Below, in pieces: positions 6,323 to 13,770 of a DNA stretch of 25,137 nt. Under the pieces are notes generated by a model that was given only the letters and a program-made list of their open reading frames with translations, did no database searches and was not told where the DNA came from. The stretch comes from a virus. Location: positions 1 through 25,137 of IMG/VR virus record IMGVR_UViG_3300024475_000219. One strand, 5' to 3'. A program made the translations under genes and the position numbers. The first letter of the stretch is position 1. Every line of letters starts with the position of its first letter.

Positions 6323-6699
6323 TGGCATACGATACAAAAGAACTTGAGAAAAAGGCTTTAATAGCTATTAATAAGCATAAACTAATGTTTATTGAGCATA
6401 TAGTGGCGTTTTTACCTTGCTCTAAGGAGACATTTTATGTTCATAAACTGCATGAATCTGACGCTATAAAAAAGGCAATAGAGGAAATGAGAGTGGGTAA
6501 AAAAACAAAGATGTTATCTAACTGGATAAATTCAGAGACACCTAGTCTACAGATAGCGGCAATGAAAATGATATCTGAGGAGCATGAGGCTCATAGATTG
6601 AATGGGACCAGACAAGAGATAAAACAAACAGGGGGATTAACATCTAGGGTTATTGAGTGGATCCCAGCGGATCGCAATGATGAAACAGAAAGTAAATAG
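6322..6699 (+). CDS. terminase small subunit (probable)
   Basis: This 125-aa protein lies directly upstream of the large terminase gene. It has a helix-turn-helix-like N-terminal half (ELEKKALIAINKHKLMFIEHIVAFLPCSKETFYVHKL), matching small terminase subunits in which an N-terminal HTH recognises packaging-initiation DNA and the remainder oligomerises. The middle (LSNWINSETPSLQIAAMKMISEEHEAH) is typical of the small subunit in Bacteroidota phages. Position, size and predicted fold support the call; direct sequence motifs are weak. It overlaps the large subunit start region by about 20 bases. Confidence 0.75.
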   Translation: MAYDTKELEKKALIAINKHKLMFIEHIVAFLPCSKETFYVHKLHESDAIKKAIEEMRVGKKTKMLSNWINSETPSLQIAAMKMISEEHEAHRLNGTRQEIKQTGGLTSRVIEWIPADRNDETESK

Positions 6700-7849
6700 A
6701 CAATTTTACGACTTACTAAAATCAAATGCTAGGCTCAGAGTTCACCAGGGGGGTACTCGATCTGGAAAGACCTATGCTATTTGCCAGTATCTTATATGGC
6801 TGCTCACCTCATCTAAAGAGCCTTTAGTAATATCAATAGTTAGAAAAACACTACCAGCACTCAAGGGATCTGTACAAAGGGACTTTTTAGAGATTGCTGA
6901 GGCTGTAGGTATGTTTGAGGATGGCGCTGTTTTAAACAAAGTAGAGGGACAGTTTACCTATGGAGAGCATTTAGTGGAGTTCCTATCAGTCGACTCGCCT
7001 CAGAAAATAAGAGGGCGTAAAAGAAATATAGCATTTCTTAACGAGGCTAATGAGCTGGACCAGGAGGATTTCCGCCAGATTAATATGAGATGTACTGACT
7101 ACATTATCCTAGATTTTAATCCTAGTGATCCTGTACACTGGATATATGATGAGATCATTCCCAGGGATGACTGTGACACCTGGATAACTACCTACCAGGA
7201 TAATAAATTTCTATCCTCAGATTTAGTGTTTGAGATAGAGCGAATGAAAGAGCGTGATCCAGACTATTGGAGAGTCTTTGGTGAGGGTCAAAAGGCAGTA
7301 TTCTCAGCACGCCAGATCTTTAATAACTGGACATTTATACCTCATAGCGAGTTCCCAGAGTTTGATAGAGATACTGAGGGAGTGGTAGGCTTAGACTTTG
7401 GCTACACAAATGATCCTACAGCAGCATCGTATATAGTACGCAAAGGAGACACTATTTACATTCACGAGCTAATTTATAAAACAGGACTCACAAACAGCGA
7501 CATTGTAGATGAGCTTAAAAGATTAGGTTATGATCAAACACTAACTTTCTACGATGCAGCAGAGCCTAAATCTGGCGAGGAAATGAAACGCTTGGGAATG
7601 TACGTTAAAGCAGCTGTAAAGGGTACAGGATCAATTAACGCTGGGATATCTTTGCTAAAGGAATTTAATATAGTAGTAAGCCTAGAATCAAAAAACATAA
7701 TAAAAGAATACAATAACTATTATTGGGAGCAGCTAAAGGATGGCACTATAATAAACAAGCCAATGGATCGCTTTAATCACGCAATGGATGCTATTAGATA
7801 TGGCGTTTATAGTCAATATGCGAAACGTGCTGATTTCTTTGTAATTTAA
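6677..7849 (+). CDS. terL: terminase large subunit (PBSX/SPP1-like ATPase-nuclease)
   Basis: This packaging motor protein has an N-terminal ATPase with Walker A GGTRSGKT, followed by a Walker B-type strand NIAFLNEANEL whose E is the catalytic carboxylate. The C-terminal RNase H-like nuclease carries acidic residues in VGLDFGYTNDP, in FYDAAEP, and in FNHAMDAIRY near the end. The frame stays open back to an ATG at 6653, but the tandem ATGs at 6677 and 6680 reduce the overlap with the small subunit to about 20 bases and give the usual short N-terminus (MMKQKVNRQFYDLL), so I prefer 6677. The protein is then 390 aa, within the usual range. It pumps DNA into the prohead and cuts the concatemer. It is followed by the portal gene, as in HK97-like head modules. 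Confidence 0.94.
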   Translation: MMKQKVNRQFYDLLKSNARLRVHQGGTRSGKTYAICQYLIWLLTSSKEPLVISIVRKTLPALKGSVQRDFLEIAEAVGMFEDGAVLNKVEGQFTYGEHLVEFLSVDSPQKIRGRKRNIAFLNEANELDQEDFRQINMRCTDYIILDFNPSDPVHWIYDEIIPRDDCDTWITTYQDNKFLSSDLVFEIERMKERDPDYWRVFGEGQKAVFSARQIFNNWTFIPHSEFPEFDRDTEGVVGLDFGYTNDPTAASYIVRKGDTIYIHELIYKTGLTNSDIVDELKRLGYDQTLTFYDAAEPKSGEEMKRLGMYVKAAVKGTGSINAGISLLKEFNIVVSLESKNIIKEYNNYYWEQLKDGTIINKPMDRFNHAMDAIRYGVYSQYAKRADFFVI

Positions 7850-7853
7850 TTAC

Positions 7854-7861
7854 TATTTTTG
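7854..7861 (+). promoter_or_regulatory. TAnnTTTG promoter-like box before the portal gene
   Basis: TATTTTTG matches the Bacteroidota -7 element 24 bases before the portal ATG, in a short A/T-rich gap. I see no well-placed -33 TTTG (the nearest TTTG ends only 12 bases upstream), so this is a weak candidate. Confidence 0.3.
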
Positions 7862-7885
7862 TATAATTAAAAATTTTCATATTGG

Positions 7886-9838
7886 ATGGCTAGTTTCTTA
7901 GATAGATTCAAAAACCTTGTTTCTAAAAGCGCACAAAAAACTCATATAGATTTCAATAAAGCGATCTATAATTATTTAGGTGATACTCTGGTTTGGAATC
8001 CAGAGAACGATGATACCTATATAGATAAAGGCTATAGATACAACGCCACAATCTATTCTATTATAAATTTGATCACTAAATCAGCGACAAATATTCCTTT
8101 CCAGGTTTATGAAGTGCAAAAATCAAACGACTTAAAAAGATACAAGGCGCTCACCTCTGGAGAGTTTAACTCTAATACAGTACTCCAGGCTAAGATGCTA
8201 CAAAAAAAGGCTTTAGTAGAGCTAGAGGATACTGAATTACATCAATTACTAGATAGACCAAACCCAGCACAGGGATATAATGCCTGGATCCAAGAGATAA
8301 TAGCTTTTGGTAAACTTACTGGAAACCGATACATCTATGGTATAGGACCAGAAACAGGAGCTGGTATTGGCAAATTTAAAGAGCTTTATGTATTGCCATC
8401 CCAAAAGGTAGAGATTAACTCTGGCGGTATTATGGAGCCAGTAAAGGAATACACGCTATCCTATAATGGAACTTATAGAATTGCAGCTGATGATATTTGC
8501 CATATTAAAGATACCAACCTTTATTATGATGGGACAGGATCGCATTTATATGGAATGTCACCTCTAAAGGCTGGACTCAGAGTAATGGATGCTAATAACC
8601 AGGCATTGACTACTGGCGTAAAGTATTTACAGAATCAAACCGCTAGAGGTATCCTAATGTCTGAGGAGGGTGATTTAAACGAGGTCCAGGCTAAACAGTT
8701 AAAGGATAAATTCCGCCAACAATACCAGGGCAGCGATAATGCTGGAGACGTAATCATTACCCCTAAAAAATTATCGTGGGTAAACTTTGGACTTAATGCC
8801 TCTGATTTATCTTTAATAGAGCAGTACAATGGAACTATAAAGGATCTATGTAATATCTATAATGTACCAGTACAGCTGCTAAACAATACAGAAAGCACTA
8901 CCTACAACAATATGAAAGAGGCTAAAAAGGCACTCTATCAAAATGCTGTTATTCCAGAGCTTAATAAAATTAGAGATGAGCTAAATAGATGGCTCGCTCC
9001 ACAATATGGCGATAAAATCTATATAGACTTTGATTACTCAGCTATCCCAGAACTCCAGGAGGAAATGGATAAGGTGGTAGGGCAAATGAGTCAAGCCTGG
9101 TGGATTACTCCAAACGAAAAAAGAGCCGCCATGTCTTATGGTTTAGATGAGAAAAATGATAAGCTAAATGATTATTATGTACCAGCTAACTTAATGCCTA
9201 TAGATGGCGATATTATACCAGAGGCATCTGATAAGGGTTTAGATTTAGATATATCAAAACTATTTAAATCAGCTGTAATTAATACAGTTGATACATATAC
9301 TACTATTGAGGAGGCTCAAGCTAGAGCAATCGAAATGGGAGGCACTGGGTATCATGAGCATTTATTTAATGGCTCGACAGTCTTTATGCCATTTGTTTCT
9401 CACGCTGAATATGAGGCAGCTAAAAATAACCGCCTAGATGAGTTTTATGCAGCTCAAAGGAGAGAGGCTGGTAATAATGAGCCTATAGATTACAATGCTA
9501 TAGAAACTAAAGAGGATACATTTAAAGACTATCCTCAAAGCGCTACTAATAACGCCAGACGTATGTTAGACTGGAGAGAGAAGTATGGCAGAGATGAGGT
9601 ACAAGGCGGAACTGCTGTAGGGTGGCAGAGAGCAAATCAATTGGCAAACAGAGAGGCGCTTTCGTTATCTACTGTAAAAAGGGTTAATAGTTTTTTAGCA
9701 CGCCACGAGGATAATGCTAAAATAGATCCTAAATACAAAGACACGCCCTGGAAAGACAAAGGCTATGTAGCCTATAATCTATGGGGAGGCGCATCTATGG
9801 TATCCTGGGCAAAAAGAATCTCAGAAAATGAGGGATAA
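7886..9838 (+). CDS. portal protein, HK97 family, with a fused C-terminal extension
   Basis: This 650-aa protein would form the dodecameric portal ring for DNA entry and tail attachment. Residues 1-440 are the portal core: the N-terminal YRYNATIYSIINLITKSA helix, the wing and stem (HLYGMSPLKAGLRVMDANNQA), and the IYNVPVQLLNN segment followed by the crown helices. HK97-family portals are usually 380-480 aa. Here about 200 further residues follow: a GTGYHEHLFNGSTVFMPF module (486-503) and a terminal module (545-645) with SATNNARRMLDW, RANQLANREALS, SFLARHE and YNLWGGASMVSWAKR. I have seen such modules in other phage head proteins, but I cannot assign a function. No frameshift or stop separates them. 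The gene overlaps the MuF gene by one base (TAATG). Confidence 0.88.
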   Translation: MASFLDRFKNLVSKSAQKTHIDFNKAIYNYLGDTLVWNPENDDTYIDKGYRYNATIYSIINLITKSATNIPFQVYEVQKSNDLKRYKALTSGEFNSNTVLQAKMLQKKALVELEDTELHQLLDRPNPAQGYNAWIQEIIAFGKLTGNRYIYGIGPETGAGIGKFKELYVLPSQKVEINSGGIMEPVKEYTLSYNGTYRIAADDICHIKDTNLYYDGTGSHLYGMSPLKAGLRVMDANNQALTTGVKYLQNQTARGILMSEEGDLNEVQAKQLKDKFRQQYQGSDNAGDVIITPKKLSWVNFGLNASDLSLIEQYNGTIKDLCNIYNVPVQLLNNTESTTYNNMKEAKKALYQNAVIPELNKIRDELNRWLAPQYGDKIYIDFDYSAIPELQEEMDKVVGQMSQAWWITPNEKRAAMSYGLDEKNDKLNDYYVPANLMPIDGDIIPEASDKGLDLDISKLFKSAVINTVDTYTTIEEAQARAIEMGGTGYHEHLFNGSTVFMPFVSHAEYEAAKNNRLDEFYAAQRREAGNNEPIDYNAIETKEDTFKDYPQSATNNARRMLDWREKYGRDEVQGGTAVGWQRANQLANREALSLSTVKRVNSFLARHEDNAKIDPKYKDTPWKDKGYVAYNLWGGASMVSWAKRISENEG

Positions 9839-10662
9839 TGCTACTAAAAAAAGCCAAAGAATCCTGGAAAGGTAATTTTGATAAGGTGCTAGCCAGCTCT
9901 GAAAAAAAAGAGTTTGCTAACGCCAGACGTTACTACGAGGGTGAATATTTAAAAGCTATAGAGGATTTTCTAAAGACACGCAAAAGCAGTGGATTTGATA
10001 ATCTATTTAGAGTGGCGGATTTATCTGATATATATCGCCAGGTCTATGTAAACATAGGACTCAAGTTTGCTAAATGGTATTCTAAAAATTTTGATAAGGT
10101 AATAAGTAAGCAGACAGACGTTTCTGGCTATGATGACATCTGGGCTGAACGCTTTGCTAGAGTCAGCCAACAAATAGCAGCCGAGAGAGTTACACTGGTC
10201 CAGGGGACTGCTAAGGCTACTCTAATGAGTGTATTTAAAAGATTATCCTCAGATCCAGAGTTTATGACTATGGGACAGCGTGAAGCTGGTCGTGTATTAC
10301 GCCAGAAGTTTGGACAGTACTCAAAAAGCCAGGCAGAGAGATTAATAAGAACAGAGTCAACTAATGCAGCTAACTACGCAACGCTACAGAGTGCGACTGA
10401 TATGTTTGGACAGGATAATTTGCAAAAGGAGTGGATGACTTCTGTAGATGGTAGAGAAAGAGCAGCGCACAGGGGAGCTGATGGGCAAATAGTAGATTTT
10501 AAAGAAAGGTTTTTAGTAGGTGGCGAACAATTATTCCATCCTGGTGATCCAGCTGGTAGTGCTAGAAACGTAGTGAATTGTAGATGCTCTACAGCGCCAT
10601 TTCCTAAACCAGAGGCTCAAGCCACAGGCAAAATAGAGGGTTTTACAGTAAGTAATATTTAA
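9838..10662 (+). CDS. MuF/SPP1 gp7-type minor head protein
   Basis: This 274-aa protein shows the C-terminal Phage_Mu_F signature: a RLIRTESTNAANYA helix (168-181), EWMTSVDGRERAAH (198-211), DGQIVDF and the NCRC motif (247-250). Mu gpF and SPP1 gp7 bind the portal and take part in head assembly or early DNA ejection. The N-terminal 160 residues are mostly helical. It sits between portal and protease genes, which is its usual place. The one-base overlap with the portal gene suggests coupled synthesis. Confidence 0.88.
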   Translation: MLLKKAKESWKGNFDKVLASSEKKEFANARRYYEGEYLKAIEDFLKTRKSSGFDNLFRVADLSDIYRQVYVNIGLKFAKWYSKNFDKVISKQTDVSGYDDIWAERFARVSQQIAAERVTLVQGTAKATLMSVFKRLSSDPEFMTMGQREAGRVLRQKFGQYSKSQAERLIRTESTNAANYATLQSATDMFGQDNLQKEWMTSVDGRERAAHRGADGQIVDFKERFLVGGEQLFHPGDPAGSARNVVNCRCSTAPFPKPEAQATGKIEGFTVSNI

Positions 10663-10666
10663 TTAT

Positions 10667-10674
10667 TAAATTTG
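10667..10674 (+). promoter_or_regulatory. TAnnTTTG promoter-like box before the prohead protease
   Basis: TAAATTTG ends 4 bases before the protease ATG at 10679. If used, the mRNA would have almost no leader. No clear -33 element is visible at the expected spacing, so the box may be chance in A/T-rich DNA. Confidence 0.28.
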
Positions 10675-10678
10675 CAAT

Positions 10679-11371
10679 ATGAACACAATCATTTATAAAT
10701 CAACTCAGATAGGCGAGCTGTTAGACGCTGACACCTCAGCTGGAGTTGTAAAGGGATATGGATCTGTTTTTGGTAATGTCGACAGTGATGGCGATATCAT
10801 CAATAAGGGAGCATACAAAAAGACAATACAAGAGAACGCCAAAAGAGTAAAGTATCTTTATCAGCACGATATGGATAAGCCTCTAGGCAAAATGGTTCAC
10901 CTTGAGGAGGATGACAAAGGTTTAGTTTTTGAGGCGCATATACCTAAAACACAATTAGGGAAAGATGTCGTAGAACTAATGAAAGCTGGAGTCATTACTG
11001 AGAACTCTGTAGGGATTCTACCTATTCAAAAAGAAATGGGACACGATGGCTACAGACACCTTAATGAGGTAAAACTATTTGAAATCTCAGCTGTAACACT
11101 AGCAGCTAATGACCAGGCAATGATTATGGATGTAAAAGGAAACGTAGATCCAGAGAAAATCAGCAAAAGGTTTGATAAAATTGCACAATTACTCAGAAAG
11201 GGAGAGATCTCTGATGAGCTTGGATTCGCCTTAGAGGCGGAAATACTAAAGCTAAAATCTATTTACATAAATGTCACTCAGCCGACCGATATTGAAGTCA
11301 CTGAGCCGATCGAGGTAAAAGCAGACAATAGCGATATTTATAATTATTTGTTTAACACTCTAAAAAAATAA
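10679..11371 (+). CDS. prohead protease, HK97 family (peptidase U35)
   Basis: This 230-aa serine protease matures the prohead by removing the scaffold-like arm of the capsid protein. Visible features are the N-terminal AGVVKGYGSVFGNVDSDGDII segment (a conserved opening in this family), the catalytic H63 in YLYQHDMDKPLGK, the ITENSVGILP strand with candidate nucleophile S110, and the LFEISAVTLAAN motif (133-144). The C-terminal 80 residues are a variable, partly acidic tail. It precedes the major capsid gene by 2 bases, the normal order. Catalytic residues are assigned by family resemblance. Confidence 0.92.
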   Translation: MNTIIYKSTQIGELLDADTSAGVVKGYGSVFGNVDSDGDIINKGAYKKTIQENAKRVKYLYQHDMDKPLGKMVHLEEDDKGLVFEAHIPKTQLGKDVVELMKAGVITENSVGILPIQKEMGHDGYRHLNEVKLFEISAVTLAANDQAMIMDVKGNVDPEKISKRFDKIAQLLRKGEISDELGFALEAEILKLKSIYINVTQPTDIEVTEPIEVKADNSDIYNYLFNTLKK

Positions 11372-11373
11372 AA

Positions 11374-12579
11374 ATGGAGGATAACTTAAAAAAAGAACTC
11401 GATCAGATCGGTAACATAGTTGACGAGAGAATTGAGAAAGCATTTAACCAGGCTAAAGATAACGCCAAAGGTGAGATGGAATCATCTCTAAAATCAGAGA
11501 TTGATAATTTAACTACTCAATATGTAGAAAAAAGCGAAGCTCTTAACAAGAGAATGGATGATATGGAAATGGCTGCAAAGAAAACTATTTCTGGAGCTAC
11601 TCCACAATCATTTAAATCAGCTATCCATACAGCTTTAAAAGATGGCGCAATTGATGCAATGCTTAAAGGTAACGCAAACGCTGCACGCTTTGAAGTAAAG
11701 GCTGATATGAGCCTAGGAGCTGATGTAACTGGCGTAGTAGCTGGAGAGACTATTGTAGATCAAATCAAATATGATCCTAGTCGTTCAACTCACATTCGCT
11801 CTTTACTTTCTTTAGGATCAACTGATGCTCAAACTATCAGATACCCAAAAGAGTCTGCATATAGCGACAATGCTGGAACTACTGCTGAGGCTGCTGCATT
11901 TGGACAGTCTGATTTCGATCTAGCTGCATCTACTGTAAACGTAGAGAAAATCGGTACTTACATGAGAATCACTGGAGAGATGTTGGATGATATCAAACAA
12001 TTGACTTCTTACCTTTCTGCTAGAGTACCAGAAAAAGTTTTATCTGTAGAGGATAACCAAATTTTAAATGGAGATGGATCATCACCAAACTTAGATGGTT
12101 TATTCACTGATGGAGCTGCTTTTGCTGCTGGAGGATTTGCTTTAGCTATCGAGTCAGCTAATGAGTTTGACGTGCTTACAGTTGCTTTAAACCAACTTGC
12201 ACTTTCTAACTACCAGGCGGATACTATTTTGTTGAATCCAACTGATTTACACAAAATGATCTTGTTAAAGTCGACTGCAAATGAGTATTTGAGAAATCAA
12301 ATCTTTAGCGGTTTACAGCCTACAATCAATGGAATCCCTGTAACAGTAAATACTGCTGTAACAGCTGGAAAATTCTTAGTAGGAAATTTACGTCAAGCGT
12401 CACAGCTTTGGATTCGTGAGAATCTAGCTGTAGAGTTTAGTCGTGAGGATTCTGATAACTTCCAGAAAAATTTCGTAACTGTACGTGCAATGGAGAGAGT
12501 AGCTTTAACTAACTACCTACCTAATGCAATTGTGCAAGGAACTTTCTCAACTGCTAAAACTGCTCTAGAAACTGCTTAA
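11374..12579 (+). CDS. major capsid protein, HK97 fold
   Basis: This 401-aa protein follows the protease and has the layout of HK97 gp5: an N-terminal, highly charged coiled coil (about 1-75, with KKELDQIGNIVDERIEK and EALNKRMDDMEMAA) that acts as the delta/scaffold domain removed by the protease, then a beta-rich capsid domain from about residue 105 (GADVTGVVAGETIVDQI, RIT GEMLDD, and the late QPTINGIPVTVN and AVEFSREDSDNFQKN strands). Codon use is visibly more uniform than in neighbouring genes (many GCT, ACT, GGA and AAC codons), as expected for the most abundant virion protein. A strong terminator lies 43 bases downstream of its stop. Confidence 0.92.
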   Translation: MEDNLKKELDQIGNIVDERIEKAFNQAKDNAKGEMESSLKSEIDNLTTQYVEKSEALNKRMDDMEMAAKKTISGATPQSFKSAIHTALKDGAIDAMLKGNANAARFEVKADMSLGADVTGVVAGETIVDQIKYDPSRSTHIRSLLSLGSTDAQTIRYPKESAYSDNAGTTAEAAAFGQSDFDLAASTVNVEKIGTYMRITGEMLDDIKQLTSYLSARVPEKVLSVEDNQILNGDGSSPNLDGLFTDGAAFAAGGFALAIESANEFDVLTVALNQLALSNYQADTILLNPTDLHKMILLKSTANEYLRNQIFSGLQPTINGIPVTVNTAVTAGKFLVGNLRQASQLWIRENLAVEFSREDSDNFQKNFVTVRAMERVALTNYLPNAIVQGTFSTAKTALETA

Positions 12580-12594
12580 TTACAGTTAATACGG

Positions 12595-12609
12595 CTCATT
12601 TAGAATGAG
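12595..12609 (+). terminator. short hairpin after the capsid gene
   Basis: CTCATT (12595-12600) and AATGAG (12604-12609) pair across a TAG loop and are followed by AATTTTATTT. It lies just upstream of the main terminator and may act as a first, weaker stop or as an mRNA-stabilising 3' hairpin for the capsid message. Confidence 0.45.
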
Positions 12610-12622
12610 AATTTTATTTAAT

Positions 12623-12652
12623 AGGGTAGCCTTAATCGGTTACCCTTTTTTT
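12623..12652 (+). terminator. intrinsic terminator after the major capsid gene
   Basis: AGGGTAGCC (12623-12631) pairs with GGTTACCCT (12638-12646) around a 6-base loop, followed by a run of seven T. It closes the head transcript and forms the left edge of the accessory block. Confidence 0.87.
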
Positions 12653-12680
12653 ATGCTTTATAAAATAATTTCCCCATAAA

Positions 12681-12711
12681 TTTGGAATTTCCAAATAAAT
12701 CTGTAAATTTG
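12681..12711 (+). promoter_or_regulatory. Bacteroidota-type promoter: TTTG, 19 bases, TAAATTTG
   Basis: TTTG at 12681-12684 and TAAATTTG at 12704-12711 are 19 bases apart, the spacing known for -33/-7 elements of Bacteroidota sigma-ABfr promoters. The pair lies between the capsid terminator and the first small accessory gene (ATG at 12733). A second TAAATTTG occurs at 12677-12684. This is the best promoter candidate in the window. Confidence 0.62.
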
Positions 12712-12732
12712 GGGAAACAAACTTTAAATATT

Positions 12733-12897
12733 ATGAAAAAATTAGTTCAAAAAATTACAAACTCAACTGAGTGGATTGTATTGACTGAGATGTCAAAACC
12801 AAAGATTTTATTAGGCGCTATTGCCGTAAATGTAGCTAGCTACTTTTTTATGTATGCGATTTTAGATGTTATTTTATATATCAACTACGACCTATAG
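12733..12897 (+). CDS. small single-pass membrane protein, 54 aa
   Basis: The protein begins MKKLVQKITNSTEWIVLTEM and then has one hydrophobic segment (about 27-49: LLGAIAVNVASYFFMYAILDVILYI), ending NYDL. The positive N-terminus would favour a cytoplasmic N-terminus. The reading frame extends upstream to a TTG at 12682, but that codon lies inside the promoter, so the ATG at 12733 is the sensible start. It is the first gene of the accessory block, 3 bases before the next small membrane gene. I do not recognise a family. Superinfection exclusion or membrane modification are the kinds of role such small phage membrane proteins can have; nothing here proves it. Confidence 0.65.
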   Translation: MKKLVQKITNSTEWIVLTEMSKPKILLGAIAVNVASYFFMYAILDVILYINYDL

Positions 12898-12900
12898 ATT

Positions 12901-13047
12901 ATGGATTTGCAGCAAAAGGTTAGGATCGTTTTGATATTTGGGTTTATTGCCTGGGGGTTTTCCCTAGGCTTTAGATTCCAGGCTATATGGGATGCTCTAG
13001 TAATGTTTATTTTATCATTTGTTTTATACCGTTACAATAATGGATAA
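12901..13047 (+). CDS. small membrane protein, 48 aa, two predicted membrane segments
   Basis: After a polar start (MDLQQKVR) come two hydrophobic stretches, IVLIFGFIAWGFSLGF (9-24) and ALVMFILSFVLY (32-43), ending RYNNG. The start is 3 bases after the previous stop, and the stop region overlaps the next ATG (13040) by 8 bases. That operon-like fit supports a real gene. Function unknown; a hairpin-type membrane protein acting together with the 54-aa protein is possible. Confidence 0.6.
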   Translation: MDLQQKVRIVLIFGFIAWGFSLGFRFQAIWDALVMFILSFVLYRYNNG

Positions 13048-13174
13048 GCCTTACGATTTTTATTTAGACAGCATTAGAGGCTTGACTGGCAAAATGAAGC
13101 CAGAGGATTATTTGTATCTTAGTGAAAAGATATGGGAATTTACAGAGAGATTAGAAAAAATTAAAAAACGTTAA
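13040..13174 (+). CDS. hypothetical protein, 44 aa, charged and helical
   Basis: This small soluble-looking protein begins MDKPYDFYLDSIRGLTGKMK and ends in an amphipathic helix rich in Glu and Lys (KIWEFTERLEKIKKR). It overlaps the preceding gene by 8 bases and ends one base before the next ATG. Function unknown. Confidence 0.55.
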   Translation: MDKPYDFYLDSIRGLTGKMKPEDYLYLSEKIWEFTERLEKIKKR

Positions 13175-13175
13175 T

Positions 13176-13298
13176 ATGGAATTTTACGACCACACACCGC
13201 CAGATGATTACCAGGGGGGTTATTGCAGAGTATGCGACCAACCTAGTTACGGTGATGACATTTGTAGCGATGCCTGTTTCCAGGCTTTTATGCTATAG
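13176..13298 (+). CDS. zinc-finger mini-protein, 40 aa
   Basis: The protein contains C17-R-V-C20 and C30-S-D-A-C34, a CxxC/CxxxC pattern with the GDDICSDAC ending common in small treble-clef zinc fingers (compare the FCSDEC tails of small Zn-ribbon proteins). The preceding stretch MEFYDHTPPDDYQGG is acidic. The start lies one base after the previous stop, and a terminator follows the gene, so it is the last member of the first accessory transcript. Zn binding is inferred from the cysteine spacing; the role is unknown. Confidence 0.6.
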   Translation: MEFYDHTPPDDYQGGYCRVCDQPSYGDDICSDACFQAFML

Positions 13299-13318
13299 AT
13301 ACTTTGTTTTCATTTTGA

Positions 13319-13328
13319 TAGTGAAACC
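13319..13328 (+). repeat. left copy of a 10-bp inverted repeat flanking the nuclease gene
   Basis: TAGTGAAACC here is the exact reverse complement of GGTTTCACTA at 13771-13780. The two copies bracket the PD-(D/E)XK nuclease gene and each runs into the left arm of a terminator. Confidence 0.6.
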
Positions 13329-13355
13329 CTGGATATAACGTCTGGGGTTTTTTTT
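13324..13355 (+). terminator. intrinsic terminator within the accessory block
   Basis: AAACCCTGGAT (13324-13334) pairs with GTCTGGGGTTT (13340-13350) across a 5-base loop, with a few G-U pairs, followed by eight T (13348-13355). It ends the transcript of the four small genes. Confidence 0.85.
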
Positions 13356-13356
13356 G

Positions 13357-13364
13357 TAGCTTTG
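13357..13364 (+). promoter_or_regulatory. TAnnTTTG promoter-like box before the nuclease gene
   Basis: TAGCTTTG starts 2 bases after the terminator's T-run and ends 5 bases before the GTG start at 13370. If the usual distance from the -7 box to the start site applies, the mRNA would begin at or next to the start codon. No clear -33 element is seen. Confidence 0.4.
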
Positions 13365-13369
13365 ATTTC

Positions 13370-13744
13370 GTGGATAATAATCAAATAGGATGTTTGGCGG
13401 AATATATGTTCGCTGTAGAGTGCATGAAACTAAACTATGAGATCTCTATGCCTCTAAAGGACTCATCTCTTTACGACTGTATAGTGGATACTGGCGAAAA
13501 ACTAATTAGGGTACAAATAAAATCATCCGCTAAAACTCCAAAAAATGATGAGCATAATACGGTACATATTCCGCTGCAAAATAATAAGCGCCAATACACT
13601 AAGGAAAAGATTGACTACTTTGCTGTCTGGTCTGATTTTTTTAATGGCTGGTTTGTTTTTAAAAATACTGGAGACATGCAATCAATAAGAGTTTCAATAA
13701 AAGGCAAGAATAAAAAATATTTCAATAACTTTGCATTTAAGTAG
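13370..13744 (+). CDS. PD-(D/E)XK endonuclease (PDDEXK_5/I-Ssp6803I-like)
   Basis: This 124-aa protein shows a compact nuclease pattern: E11 in IGCLAEYMFAVECMKLNYEISMP, D36 in SSLYDCIVDT, and Q49-I-K51 in RVQIKSS, followed by IDYFAVWSDFFNGWFVF. This resembles the PD-(D/E)XK endonucleases related to the homing enzyme I-Ssp6803I and some resolvase-like proteins. The GTG at 13370 is needed: the next in-frame ATG (codon 14) would remove the acidic helix with E11. It is flanked by terminators and by a 10-bp inverted repeat, and has its own promoter-like box, so it looks like an independently expressed insertion in the head-gene cluster. It may be a homing or anti-competitor nuclease. The fold is fairly well supported; the role is inferred. 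Confidence 0.72.
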   Translation: MDNNQIGCLAEYMFAVECMKLNYEISMPLKDSSLYDCIVDTGEKLIRVQIKSSAKTPKNDEHNTVHIPLQNNKRQYTKEKIDYFAVWSDFFNGWFVFKNTGDMQSIRVSIKGKNKKYFNNFAFK

Positions 13745-13770
13745 AATTTTTTTCTATTTATAGTTTGTTT

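Noticed and set aside
6653-6676. Upstream ATG for the large terminase
   Set aside because: It increases the overlap with the small terminase to 47 bases and adds residues not expected before the usual N-terminal helix. The tandem ATGs at 6677/6680 fit better.
12682-12732. TTG start extending the first accessory membrane protein by 17 residues
   Set aside because: This TTG lies between the -33 and -7 promoter elements, so it would not be on the transcript. The ATG at 12733 follows a typical A/T-rich leader.
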